The translations under genes were made by a program, and so were the position numbers. Below the pieces are notes generated by a model that was not told the DNA's origin, ran no database searches, and saw only the letters and a program-made list of their open reading frames with translations. From Glandiceps talaboti (Eukaryota; Hemichordata; Enteropneusta; Spengelidae), in assembly GCF_964340395.1 (NCBI RefSeq), contig NC_135566.1, positions 21,662,635-21,726,634 on the forward strand: 64,000 nt of DNA, written 5' to 3'. Shown piece after piece: positions 25,501 through 40,500 of the stretch; position 1 is the first letter of the stretch; every line of letters begins with the position of its first letter.

Positions 25501-28500
25501 AGAGTAAATATTAGAATACTGTTATTTCATTCCATCAATAAGTTTATACTGTATTGTTTGATTCATTCCTTTCAGGATGGAACTCAAGGTCACGGAAGAT
25601 GACACGAACACAGATGGCAGATGAACACCAGACAGCCAATCAAGAAGTGGAAGAAGTAAGTGAAGATTTTGGAATTGTATAATTACTGAGAATGGTCATT
25701 AAATTTTGTTGCCCAATATTTCTTCCCATCTGCAATGGAAAGTATAAGTTATCTAAAAGTTCTTTTGTCAGTACTAAGCACACGACAAGTAATGACAACC
25801 TTATGTCACAAGTAGATTGTAGCAGAATGAAGACATATTTTGGAGATGAACAGAATTGTATGATCCGTGGTAATATCTTTTCAAAAAGGTTAAATTGAGT
25901 AGTGGCAACTTTAAGAGTAATTATTAGAATCTAAATAACTGTTATTTCATTCCATCAATAAGTTTATACTGTATTGTTTGATTCATTCCTTTCAGGATGG
26001 AACTCAAGGTCACGGAAGATGACACGAACACATATGGCAGATGAACACCAGACAGCCAATCAAGAAGTGGAAGAAGTAAGTGAAGATTTTGGAATTGAAT
26101 AATTACTGAGAATGGTCATTAAATTTTGTTGCCCAATATTTCTTCCCATCCTCAATGGAAAGTATATGTTATCAAAAAGTTCTTTTGTCAGTACTAAGCA
26201 CACAACAAGTAATGACAACCTTATGTCACAAGTAGATTGTAGCAGAATGAAGAAATATTGGAGATGAACAGAATTGTATTATCCGTGGTAATGACAACCT
26301 TATGTCACAAGTAGATTGTAGCAGAATAAAGAAATATTTTGGAGATGAACAGAATTATATTATCCGTAGTAATATCTTTTCAAAAAGGTTAAATTGAGTA
26401 GTGGCAACTTTAAGAGTAAATATTAGAATCTAAATAATCTAAAGTAATGACAACCTTATGTCACAAGTATATTGTAGCAGAATGAAGAAATATTTTGGAG
26501 ATGAACAGAATTGTATTATCCGTGGTAATATCTTTTCAAAAAGATTAAATTGAGTAGTGGCAACTTTGAGAGTAAATATTAGAATCTAAATAACTTATTT
26601 CATTCCTTCAATAAGTTTATACTGTATTGTTTGATTCATTCCTTTCAGGATGGAACTCAAGGTCACGGAAGATGACACAAACACAGATGGCAGATGAACA
26701 CCAGACAGCCAATCAAGAAGTGGAAGAAGTAAGTGAAGATTTTGGAATTGCATAATTACTGAGAATGGTCATTAAATTTTGTTGCCCAATATTTCTTCCC
26801 ATCTGCAATGGAAAGTATAAGTTATCAAAAAGTTCTTTTGTCAGTACTAAGCACACGACAAGTAATGACAACCTTATGTCACAAGTAGATTGTAGCAGAA
26901 TAAAGAAATATTTTGGAGATGAACAGAATTATATTATCCGTAGTAATATCTTTTCAAAAAGGTTAAATTGAGTAGTGGCAACTTTGAGAGTAAATATTAG
27001 AATACTGTTATTTCATTCCATCAATAAGTTTATACTGTATTGTTTGATTCATTCCTTTCAGGATGGAACTCAAGGTCACGGAAGATGACACGAACACAGA
27101 TGGCAGATGAACACCAGACAGCCAATCAAGAAGTGGAAGAAGTAAGTGAAGATTTTGGAATTGTATAATTACTGAGAATGGTCATTAAATTTTGTTGCCC
27201 AATATTTCTTCCCATCTGCAATGGAAAGTATAAGTTATCTAAAAGTTCTTTTGTCAGTCCTAATCACACGACAAGTAATGACAACCTTATGTCACAAGCA
27301 GATTGTAGCAGAATGAAGAAATATTTTGGAGATGAACAGAATTGTATTATCCGTGGTAATATCTTTTCAAAAAGATTAAATTGAGTAGTGGCAACTTTGA
27401 GAGTAAATATTAGAATCTAAATAACTTATTTCATTCCTTCAATAAGTTTATACTGTATTGTTTGATTCATTCCTTTCAGGATGGAACTCAAGGTCACGGA
27501 AGATGACACGAACACAGATGGCAGATGAACACCAGACAGCCAATCAAGAAGTGGAAGAAGTAAGTGAAGATTTTGGAATTGTATAATTAATGAGAATGGT
27601 TATTAAATTTTGTTGCCCAATATTTCTTCCCATCTGCAATGGAAAGTATAAGTTATCTAAAAGTTTTTTTGTCAGTCCTAATCACACGACAAGTAATGAC
27701 AACCTTATGTCACAAGTAGATTGTAGCAGAATGAAGAAATATTTTGGAGATGAACAGAATTGTATTATCCGTGGTAATATCTTTTCAAAAATATTAAATT
27801 GAGTAGTGGCATCTTTGAGAGTAAATATTAGAATCTAAATAACTTATTTCATTCCTTCAATAAGTTTATACTGTATTGTTTGATTCATTCCTTTCAGGAT
27901 GGAACTCAAGGTCACGGAAGATGACACGAACACAGATGGCAGATGAACACCAGACAGCCAATCAAGAAGTGGAAGAAGTAAGTGAAGATTTTGGAATTGA
28001 ATAATTACTGAGAATGGTCATTAAATTTTGTTGCCCAATATTTCTTCCCATCCTCAATGGAAAGTATATGTTATCAAAAAGTTCTTTTGTCAGTACTAAG
28101 CACACAACAAGTAATGACAACCTTATGTCACAAGTAGATTGTAGCAGAATGAAGAAATATTGGAGATGAACAGAATTGTATTATCCGTGGTAATGACAAC
28201 CTTATGTCACAAGTAGATTGTAGCAGAATAAAGAAATATTTTGGAGATGAACAGAATTATATTATCCGTAGTAATATCTTTTCAAAAAGGTTAAATTGAG
28301 TAGTGGCAACTTTAAGAGTAAATATTAGAATCTAAATAATCTAAAGTAATGACAACCTTATGTCACAAGTATATTGTAGCAGAATGAAGAAATATTTTGG
28401 AGATGAACAGAATTGTATTATCCGTGGTAATATCTTTTCAAAAATATTAAATTGAGTAGTGGCAACTTTGAGAGTAAATATTAGAATCTAAATAACTTAT

Positions 28501-31500
28501 TTCATTCCTTCAATAAGTTTATACTGTATTGTTTGATTCATTCCTTTCAGGATGGAACTCAAGGTCACGGAAGATGACACAAACACAGATGGCAGATGAA
28601 CACCAGACAGCCAATCAAGAAGTGGAAGAAGTAAGTGAAGATTTTGGAATTGCATAATTACTGAGAATGGTCATTAAATTTTGTTGCCCAATATTTCTTC
28701 CCATCTGCAATGGAAAGTATAAGTTATCAAAAAGTTCTTTTGTCAGTACTAAGCACACGACAAGTAATGACAACCTTATGTCACAAGTAGATTGTAGCAG
28801 AATAAAGAAATATTTTGGAGATGAACAGAATTATATTATCCGTAGTAATATCTTTTCAAAAAGGTTAAATTGAGTAGTGGCAACTTTGAGAGTAAATATT
28901 AGAATACTGTTATTTCATTCCATCAATAAGTTTATACTGTATTGTTTGATTCATTCCTTTCAGGATGGAACTCAAGGTCACGGAAGATGACACGAACACA
29001 GATGGCAGATGAACACCAGACAGCCAATCAAGAAGTGGAAGAAGTAAGTGAAGATTTTGGAATTGTATAATTACTGAGAATGGTCATTAAATTTTGTTGC
29101 CCAATATTTCTTCCCATCTGCAATGGAAAGTATAAGTTATCTAAAAGTTCTTTTGTCAGTCCTAATCACACGACAAGTAATGACAACCTTATGTCACAAG
29201 CAGATTGTAGCAGAATGAAGAAATATTTTGGAGATGAACAGAATTGTATTATCCGTGGTAATATCTTTTCAAAAAGATTAAATTGAGTAGTGGCAACTTT
29301 GAGAGTAAATATTAGAATCTAAATAACTTATTTCATTCCTTCAATAAGTTTATACTGTATTGTTTGATTCATTCCTTTCAGGATGGAACTCAAGGTCACG
29401 GAAGATGACACGAACACAGATGGCAGATGAACACCAGACAGCCAATCAAGAAGTGGAAGAAGTAAGTGAAGATTTTGGAATTGTATAATTAATGAGAATG
29501 GTTATTAAATTTTGTTGCCCAATATTTCTTCCCATCTGCAATGGAAAGTATAAGTTATCTAAAAGTTTTTTTGTCAGTCCTAATCACACGACAAGTAATG
29601 ACAACCTTATGTCACAAGTAGATTGTAGCAGAATGAAGAAATATTTTGGAGATGAACAGAATTGTATTATCCGTGGTAATATCTTTTCAAAAATATTAAA
29701 TTGAGTAGTGGCATCTTTGAGAGTAAATATTAGAATCTAAATAACTTATTTCATTCCTTCAATAAGTTTATACTGTATTGTTTGATTCATTCCTTTCAGG
29801 ATGGAACTCAAGGTCACGGAAGATGACACAAACACAGATGGCAGATGAACACCAGACAGCCAATCAAGAAGTGGAAGAAGTAAGTGAAGATTTTGGAATT
29901 GCATAATTACTGAGAATGGTCATTAAATTTTGTTGCCCAATATTTCTTCCCATCTGCAATGGAAAGTATAAGTTATCAAAAAGTTCTTTTGTCAGTACTA
30001 AGCACACGACAAGTAATGACAACCTTATGTCACAAGTAGATTGTAGCAGAATAAAGAAATATTTTGGAGATGAACAGAATTATGTTATCCGTAGTAATAT
30101 CTTTTCAAAAAGGTTAAATTGAGTAGTGGCAACTTTGAGAGTAAATATTAGAATACTGTTATTTCATTCCATCAATAAGTTTATACTGTATTGTTTGATT
30201 CATTCCTTTCAGGATGGAACTCAAGGTCACGGAAGATGACACGAACACAGATGGCAGATGAACACCAGACAGCCAATCAAGAAGTGGAAGAAATAAGTGA
30301 AGATTTTTGAATTGTATAATTACTGAGAATGGTCATTAAATTTTGTTGCCCAATATTTCTTCCCATCTGCAATGGAAAGTATAAGTTATCAAAAAGTTCT
30401 TTTGTCAGTACTAAGCACACGACAAGTAATGACAACCTTATGTCACAAGTAGATTGTAGCAGAATAAAGAAATATTTTGGAGATGAACAGAATTATATTA
30501 TCCGTAGTAATATCTTTTCAAAAAGGTTAAATTGAGTAGTGGCAACTTTAAGAGTAAATATTAGAATACTGTTATTTCATTCCATCAATTAGTTTATACT
30601 GTATTGTTTGATTCATTCCTTTCAGGATGGAACTTAAGGTCACGGAAGATGACACGAACACAGATGGCAGATGAACACCAGACAGCCAATCAAGAAGTGG
30701 AAGAAGTAAGTGAAGATTTTGGAATTGTATAATTACTGAGAATGGTCATTAAATTTTGTTGCCCAATATTTCTTCCCATCTGCAATGGAAAGTATAAGTT
30801 ATCTAAAAGTTCTTTTGTCAGTCCTAATCACACGACAAGTAATGACAATCTTATGTCACAAGTAGATTGTAGCAGAATGAAGACATATTTTGGAGATGAA
30901 CAGAATTGTATTATCCGTGGTAATATCTTTTTAAAAAGGTTAAATTGAGTAGTGGCAACTTTAAGAGTAAATATTAGAATCTAAATAACTGTTATTTCAT
31001 TCCATCAATAAGTTTATACTGTATTGTTTGATTCATTCCTTTCAGGATGGAACTCAAGGTCACGGAAGATGACACGAACACAGATGGCAGATGAACACCA
31101 GACAGCCAATCAAGAAGTGGAAGAAGTAAGTGAAGATTTTGGAATTGCATAATTACTGAGAATGGTCATTAAATTTTGTTGCCCAATATTTCTTCCCATC
31201 TGCAATGGAAAGTATAAGTTATCAAAAAGTTCTTTTGTCAGTACTAAGCACACGACAAGTAATGACAACCTTATGTTACAAGTAGATTGTAGCAGAATAA
31301 AGAAATATTTTGGAGATGAACATAATTATGTTATCCGTAGTAATATTTTTTCAAAAAGGTTAAATTGAGTAGTGGCAACTTTGAGAGTAAATATTAGAAT
31401 ACTGTTATTTCATTCCATCAATAAGTTTATACTGTATTGTTTGATTCATTCCTTTCAGGATGGAACTCAAGGTCACGGAAGATGACACGAACACAGATGG

Positions 31501-34500
31501 CAGATGAACACCAGACAGCCTATCAAGAAGTGGAAGAAGTAAGTGAAGATTTTGGAATTGCATAATTACTGAGAATGGTCATTAAATTTTGTTGCCCAAT
31601 ATTTCTTCCCATCTGCAATGGAAAGTATAAGTTATCAAAAAGTTCTTTTGTCAGTACTAAGCACACGACAAGTAATGACAACCTTATGTCACAAGTAGAT
31701 TGTAGCAGAATAAAGAAATATTTTGGAGATGAACAGAATTATATTATCCGCAGTAATATCTTTTCAAAAAGGTTAAATTGAGTAGTGGCAACTTTAAGAG
31801 TAAATATTAGAATACTGTTATTTCATTCCATCAATTAGTTTATACTGTATTGTTTGATTCATTCCTTTCAGGATGGAACTCAAGGTCACGGAAGATGACA
31901 CGAACACAGATGGCAGATGAACACCAGACAGCCAATCAAGAAGTGGAAGAAGTAAGTGAAGATTTTGGAATTGTATAATTACTGAGAATGGTCATTAAAT
32001 TTTGTTGCCCAATATTTCTTCCCATCTGCAATGGAAAGTATAAGTTATCTAAAAGTTCTTTTGTCAGTACTAAGCACACGACAAGTAATGACAACCTTAT
32101 GTCACAAGTAGATTGTAGCAGAATGAAGACATATTTTGGAGATGAACAGAATTGTATTATCCGTGGTAATATCTTTTCAAAAAGGTTAAATTGAGTAGTG
32201 GCAACTTTAAGAGTAAATATTAGAATCTAAATAACTGTTATTTCATTCCATCAATAAGTTTATACTGTATTGTTTGATTCATTCCTTTCAGGATGGAACT
32301 CAAGGTCACGGAAGATGACACGAACACAGATGGCAGATGAACACCAGACAGCCAATCAAGAAGTGGAAGAAGTAAGTGAAGATTTTGGAATTGTATAATT
32401 ACTGAGAATGGTCATTAAATTTTGTTGCCCAATATTTCTTCCCATCTGCAATGGAAAGTATAAGTTATCAAAAAGTTCTTTTGTCAGTACTAAGCACACA
32501 ACAAGTAATGACAACCTTATGTCACAAGTAGATTGTAGCAGAATGAAGAAATATTGGAGATGAACAGAATTGTATCATCCGTGGTAATATCTTTTCAAAA
32601 AGGTTAAATAGAGTAGTGGCAACTTTAAGAGTAAATATCAGAATACTGTTATTTCATTCCATCAATAAGTTTATACTGTATTGTTTGATTCATTCCTTTC
32701 AGGATGGAACTCAAGGTCACGGAAGATGACACGAACACAGATGGCAGATGAACACCAGACAGCCAATCAAGAAGTGGAAGAAGTAAGTGAAGATTTTGGA
32801 ATTGTATAATTACTGAGAATGGTCATTAAATTTTGTTGCCCAATATTTCTTCCCATCTGCAATGGAAAGTATAAGTTATCTAAAAGTTCTTTTGTCAGTA
32901 CTAAGCACACGACAAGTAATGACAACCTTATGTCACAAGTAGATTGTAGCAGAATGAAGACATATTTTGGAGATGAACAGAATTGTATGATCCGTGGTAA
33001 TATCTTTTCAAAAAGGTTAAATTGAGTAGTGGCAACTTTAAGAGTAATTATTAGAATCTAAATAACTGTTATTTCATTCCATCAATAAGTTTATACTGTA
33101 TTGTTTGATTCATTCCTTTCAGGATGGAACTCAAGGTCACGGAAGATGACACGAACACAGATGGCAGATGAACACCAGACAGCCAATCAAGAAGTGGAAG
33201 AAGTAAGTGAAGATTTTGGAATTGAATAATTACTGAGAATGGTCATTAAATTTTGTTGCCCAATATTTCTTCCCATCCTCAATGGAAAGTATATGTTATC
33301 AAAAAGTTCTTTTGTCAGTACTAAGCACACAACAAGTAATGACAACCTTATGTCACAAGTAGATTGTAGCAGAATGAAGAAATATTGGAGATGAACAGAA
33401 TTGTATTATCCGTGGTAATGACAACCTTATGTCACAAGTAGATTGTAGCAGAATAAAGAAATATTTTGGAGATGAACAGAATTATATTATCCGTAGTAAT
33501 ATCTTTTCAAAAAGGTTAAATTGAGTAGTGGCAACTTTAAGAGTAAATATTAGAATCTAAATAATCTAAAGTAATGACAACCTTATGTCACAAGTATATT
33601 GTAGCAGAATGAAGAAATATTTTGGAGATGAACAGAATTGTATTATCCGTGGTAATATCTTTTCAAAAAGATTAAATTGAGTAGTGGCAACTTTGAGAGT
33701 AAATATTAGAATCTAAATAACTTATTTCATTCCTTCAATAAGTTTATACTGTATTGTTTGATTCATTCCTTTCAGGATGGAACTCAAGGTCACGGAAGAT
33801 GACACAAACACAGATGGCAGATGAACACCAGACAGCCAATCAAGAAGTGGAAGAAGTAAGTGAAGATTTTGGAATTGCATAATTACTGAGAATGGTCATT
33901 AAATTTTGTTGCCCAATATTTCTTCCCATCTGCAATGGAAAGTATAAGTTATCAAAAAGTTCTTTTGTCAGTACTAAGCACACGACAAGTAATGACAACC
34001 TTATGTCACAAGTAGATTGTAGCAGAATAAAGAAATATTTTGGAGATGAACAGAATTATGTTATCCGTAGTAATATCTTTTCAAAAAGGTTAAATTGAGT
34101 AGTGGCAACTTTGAGAGTAAATATTAGAATACTGTTATTTCATTCCATCAATAAGTTTATACTGTATTGTTTGATTCATTCCTTTCAGGATGGAACTCAA
34201 GGTCACGGAAGATGACACGAACACAGATGGCAGATGAACACCAGACAGCCAATCAAGAAGTGGAAGAAGTAAGTGAAGATTTTGGAATTGTATAATTACT
34301 GAGAATGGTCATTAAATTTTGTTGCCCAATATTTCTTCCCATCTGCAATGGAAAGTATAAGTTATCTAAAAGTTCTTTTGTCAGTCCTAATCACACGACA
34401 AGTAATGACAACCTTATGTCACAAGCAGATTGTAGCAGAATGAAGAAATATTTTGGAGATGAACAGAATTGTATTATCCGTGGTAATATCTTTTCAAAAA

Positions 34501-37500
34501 GATTAAATTGAGTAGTGGCAACTTTGAGAGTAAATATTAGAATCTAAATAACTTATTTCATTCCTTCAATAAGTTTATACTGTATTGTTTGATTCATTCC
34601 TTTCAGGATGGAACTCAAGGTCACGGAAGATGACACGAACACAGATGGCAGATGAACACCAGACAGCCAATCAAGAAGTGGAAGAAGTAAGTGAAGATTT
34701 TGGAATTGTATAATTACTGAGAATGGTCATTAAATTTTGTTGCCCAATATTTCTTCCCATCTGCAATGGAAAGTATAAGTTATCAAAAAGTTCTTTTGTC
34801 AGTACTAATCACACAATAAGTAATGACAACCTTATGTCACAAGTAGATTGTAGCAGAATAAAGAAATATTTTGGAGATGAACAGAATTATATTATCCGTA
34901 GTAATATCTTTTCAAAAAGGTTAAATTGAGTAGTGGCAACTTTAAGAGTAAATATTAGAATACTGTTATTTCATTCCATCAATTAGTTTATACTGTATTG
35001 TTTGATTCATTCCTTTCAGGATGGAACTCAAGGTCACGGAAGATGACACGAACACAGATGGCAGATGAACACCAGACAGCCAATCAAGAAGTGGAAGAAG
35101 TAAGTGAAGATTTTGGAATTGTATAATTACTGAGAATGGTCATTAAATTTTGTTGCCCAATATTTCTTCCCATCTGCAATGGAAAGTATAAGTTATCTAA
35201 AAGTTCTTTTGTCAGTCCTAATCACACGACAAGTAATGACAATCTTATGTCACAAGTAGATTGTAGCAGAATGAAGACATATTTTGGAGATGAACAGAAT
35301 TGTATTATCCGTGGTAATATCTTTTTAAAAAGGTTAAATTGAGTAGTGGCAACTTTAAGAGTAAATATTGGAATCTAAATAACTGTTATTTCATTCCATC
35401 AATAAGTTTATACAGTATTGTTTGATTCATTCCTTTCAGGATGGAACTCAAGGTCACGGAAGATGACACGAACACAGATGGCAGATGAACACCAGACAGC
35501 CAATCAAGAAGTGGAAGAAGTAAGTGAAGATTTTGGAATTGTATAATTACTGAGAATGGTCATTAAATTTTGTTGCCCAATATTTCTTCCCATCTGCAAT
35601 GGAAAGTATAAGTTATCTAAAAGTTCTTTTGTCAGTCCTAATCACACGACAAATAATGACAACCTTATGTCACAAGTAGATTATAGCAGAATGAAGAAAT
35701 ATTTTGGAGGTGAACAGAATTGTATTATCCGTGGTAATATCTTTTCAAAAAGATTAAATTGAGTAGTGGCAACTTTGAGAGTAAATATTAGAATCTAAAT
35801 AACTTATTTCATTCCTTCAATAAGTTTATACTGTATTGTTTGATTCATTCCTTTCAGGATGGAACTCAAGGTCACGGAAGATGACACAAACACAGATGGC
35901 AGATGAACACCAGACAGCCAATCAAGAAGTGGAAGAAGTAAGTGAAGATTTTGGAATTGCATAATTACTGAGAATGGTCATTAAATTTTGTTGCCCAATA
36001 TTTCTTCCCATCTGCAATGGAAAGTATAAGTTATCAAAAAGTTCTTTTGTCAGTACTAAGCACACGACAAGTAATGACAACCTTATGTTACAAGTAGATT
36101 GTAGCAGAATAAAGAAATATTTTGGAGATGAACATAATTATGTTATCCGTAGTAATATTTTTTCAAAAAGGTTAAATTGAGTAGTGGCAACTTTGAGAGT
36201 AAATGTTAGAATACTGTTATTTCATTCCATCAATAAGTTTATACTGTATTGTTTGATTCATTCCTTTCAGGATGGAACTCAAGGTCACGGAAGATGACAC
36301 GAACACAGATGGCAGATGAACACCAGACAGCCAATCAAGAAGTGGAAGAAGTAAGTGAAGATTTTGGAATTGCATAATTACTGAGAATGGTCATTAAATT
36401 TTGTTGCCCAATATTTCTTCCCATCTGCAATGGAAAGTATAAGTTATCTAAAAGTTTTTTGTCAGTCCTAATCACACGACAAGTAATGACAACCTTATGT
36501 CACAAGTAGATTGTAGCAGAATGAAGAAATATTTTGGAGATGAACAGAATTGTATTATCCGTGGTAATATCTTTTCAAAAAGATTAAATTGAGTAGTGGC
36601 AACTTTGAGAGTAAATATTAGAATCTAAATAACTTATTTCATTCCTTCAATAAGTTTATACTGTATTGTTTGATTCATTCCTTTCAGGATGGAACTCAAG
36701 GTCACGGAAGATGCCACAAACACAGATGGCAGATGAACACCAGACAGCCAATCAAGAAGTGGAAGAAGTAAGTGAAGATTTTGGAATTGCATAATTACTG
36801 AGAATGGTCATTAAATTTTGTTGCCCAATATTTCTTCCCATCTGCAATGGAAAGTATAAGTTATCAAAAAGTTCTTTTGTCAGTACTAAGCACACGACAA
36901 GTAATGACAACCTTATGTCACAAGTAGATTGTAGCAGAATAAAGAAATATTTTGGAGATGAACAGAATTATATTATCCGTAGTAATATCTTTTCAAAAAG
37001 GTTAAATTGAGTAGTGGCAACTTTAAGAGTAAATATTAGAATACTGTTATTTCATTCCATCAATTAGTTTATACTGTATTGTTTGATTCATTCCTTTCAG
37101 GATGGAACTCAAGGTCACGGAAGATGACACGAACACAGATGGCAGATGAACACCAGACAGCCAATCAAGAAGTGGAAGAAGTAAGTGAAGATTTTGGAAT
37201 TGTATAATTACTGAGAATGGTCATTAAATTTTGTTGCCCAATATTTCTTCCCATCTGCAATGGAAAGTATAAGTTATCTAAAAGTTCTTTTGTCAGTCCT
37301 AATCACACGACAAGTAATGACAACCTTATGTCACAAGTAGATTATAGCAGAATGAAGAAATATTTTGGAGATGAACAGAATTGTATTATCCGTGGTAATA
37401 TCTTTTCAAAAAGATTAAATTGAGTAGTGGCAACTTTGAGAGTAAATATTAGAATCTAAATAACTTATTTCATTCCTTCAATAAGTTTATACTGTATTGT

Positions 37501-40500
37501 TTGATTCATTCCTTTCAGGATGGAACTCAAGGTCACGGAAGATGACACGAACACAGATGGCAGATGAACACCAGACAGCCAATCAAGAAGTGGAAGAAGT
37601 AAGTGAAGATTTTGGAATTGTATAATTACTGAGAATGGTCATTAACTTTTGTTGCCCAATATTTTTTCCCATCTGCAATGGAAAGTATAAGTTATCAAAA
37701 AGTTCTTTTGTCAGTACTAATCACACAATAAGTAATGACAACCTTATGTCACAAGTAGACTGTAGCAGAATGAAGAATTTTTTTGGAGATGAACAGAATT
37801 GTATTATCCGTGGTAATATCTTTTCAAAAAGGTTAAATTGAGTAGTGGCAACTTTAAGAGTAAATATTAGAATCTAAATAACTGTTATTTCATTCCATCA
37901 ATAAGTTTATACTGTATTGTTTGATTCATTCCTTTCAGGATGGAACTCAAGGTCACGGAAGATGACACGAACACAGATGGCAGATGAACACCAGACAGCC
38001 AATCAAGAAGTGGAAGAAGTAAGTGAAGATTTTGGAATTGTATAATTACTGAGAATGGTCATTAAATTTTGTTGCCCAATATTTCTTCCCATCTGCAATG
38101 GAAAGTATAAGTTATCTAAAAGTTATTTTGTCAGTACTAATCACACAATAAGTAATAACAACCTTATGTCACAAGTAGACTGTAGTAGAATGAAGAAATA
38201 TTTTGGAGATGAACAGAATTGTATTATCCGTGGTAATATCTTTTCAAAAAGGTTAAATTGAGTAGTGGCAACTTTAAGAGTAAATATTACAATACTGTTA
38301 TTTCATTCCATCAATAAGTTTATACTGTATTGGTTGATTCATTCCTTTCAGGATGGAACTCAAGGTCACGGAAGATGACACGAACACAGATGGCAGATGA
38401 ACACCAGACAGCCATTCAAGAAGTCGAAGAAGTAAGTGAAGATTTTGGAATTGAATAATTACTGAGAATGGTCATAAAATTTTGTTGCCCAACATTTCTT
38501 CCCATCTGCAATGGAAAGTACAAGTTATCTAAAAGTTCTTTTGTCAGTACTAAGCACACGACAAGTAATGACAACCTTATGTCACAAGTAGGTTGTAGCA
38601 GAATGAAGAAATATTGGAGATGAATAGAATTGTATTAACCGTGGTAATATCTTTCCAAAAAGGTTAAAGCGAGTACTGGCAACTTGTAAGAGTAAATATT
38701 AGAATACTGTTATTTCATTCCATGAATAAGTTTATACTGTATTGTTTGATTCATTCCTTTCAGGATGGAACTCAAGGTCACGGAAGATGACACGAACACA
38801 GATGGCAGATGAACACCAGACAGCCAATCAAGAAGTGGAAGAAGTAAGTGAAGATTTTGGAATTGTATAATTACTGAGAATGGTCATTAAATTTTGTTGC
38901 CCAATATTTCTTCCCATCTGCAATGGAAAGTATAAGTTATCAAAAAGTTCTTTTGTCAGTACTAAGCACATGACAAGTAATGACAACCTTATGTCACAAG
39001 TAGGTTGTAGCAGAATGAAGAAATATTGGAGATGAATAGAATTGTATTAACCGTGGTAATATCTTTTCAAAAAGGTTAAATTGAGTAGTGGCAACTTGTA
39101 AGAGTAAATATTAGAATACTGTTATTTCATTCCATCAATAAGTTTATACTGTATTGTTTGATTCATTCCTTTCAGGATGGAACTCAAGGTCACGGAAGAT
39201 GACAGGAACACAGATGGCAGATGAACACCAGACAGCCAATCAAGAAGTGGAAGAAGTAAGTGAAGATTTTGGAATTGCATAATTACTGAGAATGGTCATT
39301 AAATTTTGTTGCCCAATATTTCTTCCCATCTGCAATGGAAAGTATAAGTTATCAAAAAGTTCTTTTGTCAGTACTAAGCACACGACAAGTAATGACAACC
39401 TTATGTTACAAGTAGATTGTAGCAGAATAAAGAAATATTTTGGAGATGAACAGAATTATATTATCCGTAGTAATATCTTTTCAAAAAGGTTAAATTGAGT
39501 AGTGGCAACTTTAAGAGTAAATATTAGAATACTGTTATTTCATTCCATCAATTAGTTTATACTGTATTGTTAGATTCATTCCTTTCAGGATGGAACTCAA
39601 GGTCACGGAAGATGACACGAACACAGATGGCAGATGAACACCAGACAGCCAATCAAGAAGTGGAAGAAGTAAGTGAAGATTTTGGAATTGCATAATTACT
39701 GAGAATGGTCATTAAATTTTGTTGCCCAATATTTCTTCCCATCTGCAATGGAAAGTATAAGTTATCAAAAAGTTCTTTTGTCAGTACTAAGCACACGACA
39801 AGTAATGACAACCTTATGTCACAAGTAGGTTGTAGCAGAATGAAGAAATATTGGAGATGAATAGAATTGTATTAACCGTGGTAATATCTTTTCAAAAAGG
39901 TTAAAGCGAGTACTGGCAACTTGTAAGAGTAAATATTAGAATACTGTTATTTCATTCCATCAATAAGTTTATACTGTATTGTTTGATTCATTCCTTTCAG
40001 GGTGGAACTCAAGGTCACGGAAGATGACAGGAACACAGATGGCAGATGAACACCAGACAGCCAATCAAGAAGTGGAAGAAGTAAGTGAAGATTTTGGAAT
40101 TGCATAATTACTGAGAATGGTCATTAAATTTTGTTGCCCAATATTTCTTCCCATCTGCAATGGAAAGTATAAGTTATCAAAAAGTTCTTTTGTCAGTACT
40201 AAGCACACGACAAGTAATGACAACCTTATGTTACAAGTAGATTGTAGCAGAATAAAGAAATATTTTGGAGATGAACAGAATTATATTATCCGTAGTAATA
40301 TCTTTTCAAAAAGGTTAAATTGAGTAGTGGCAACTTTAAGAGTAAATATTAGAATACTGTTATTTCATTCCATCAATTAGTTTATACTGTATTGTTAGAT
40401 TCATTCCTTTCAGGATGGAACTCAAGGTCACGGAAGATGACACGAACACAGATGGCAGATGAACACCAGACAGCCAATCAAGAAGTGGAAGAAGTAAGTG

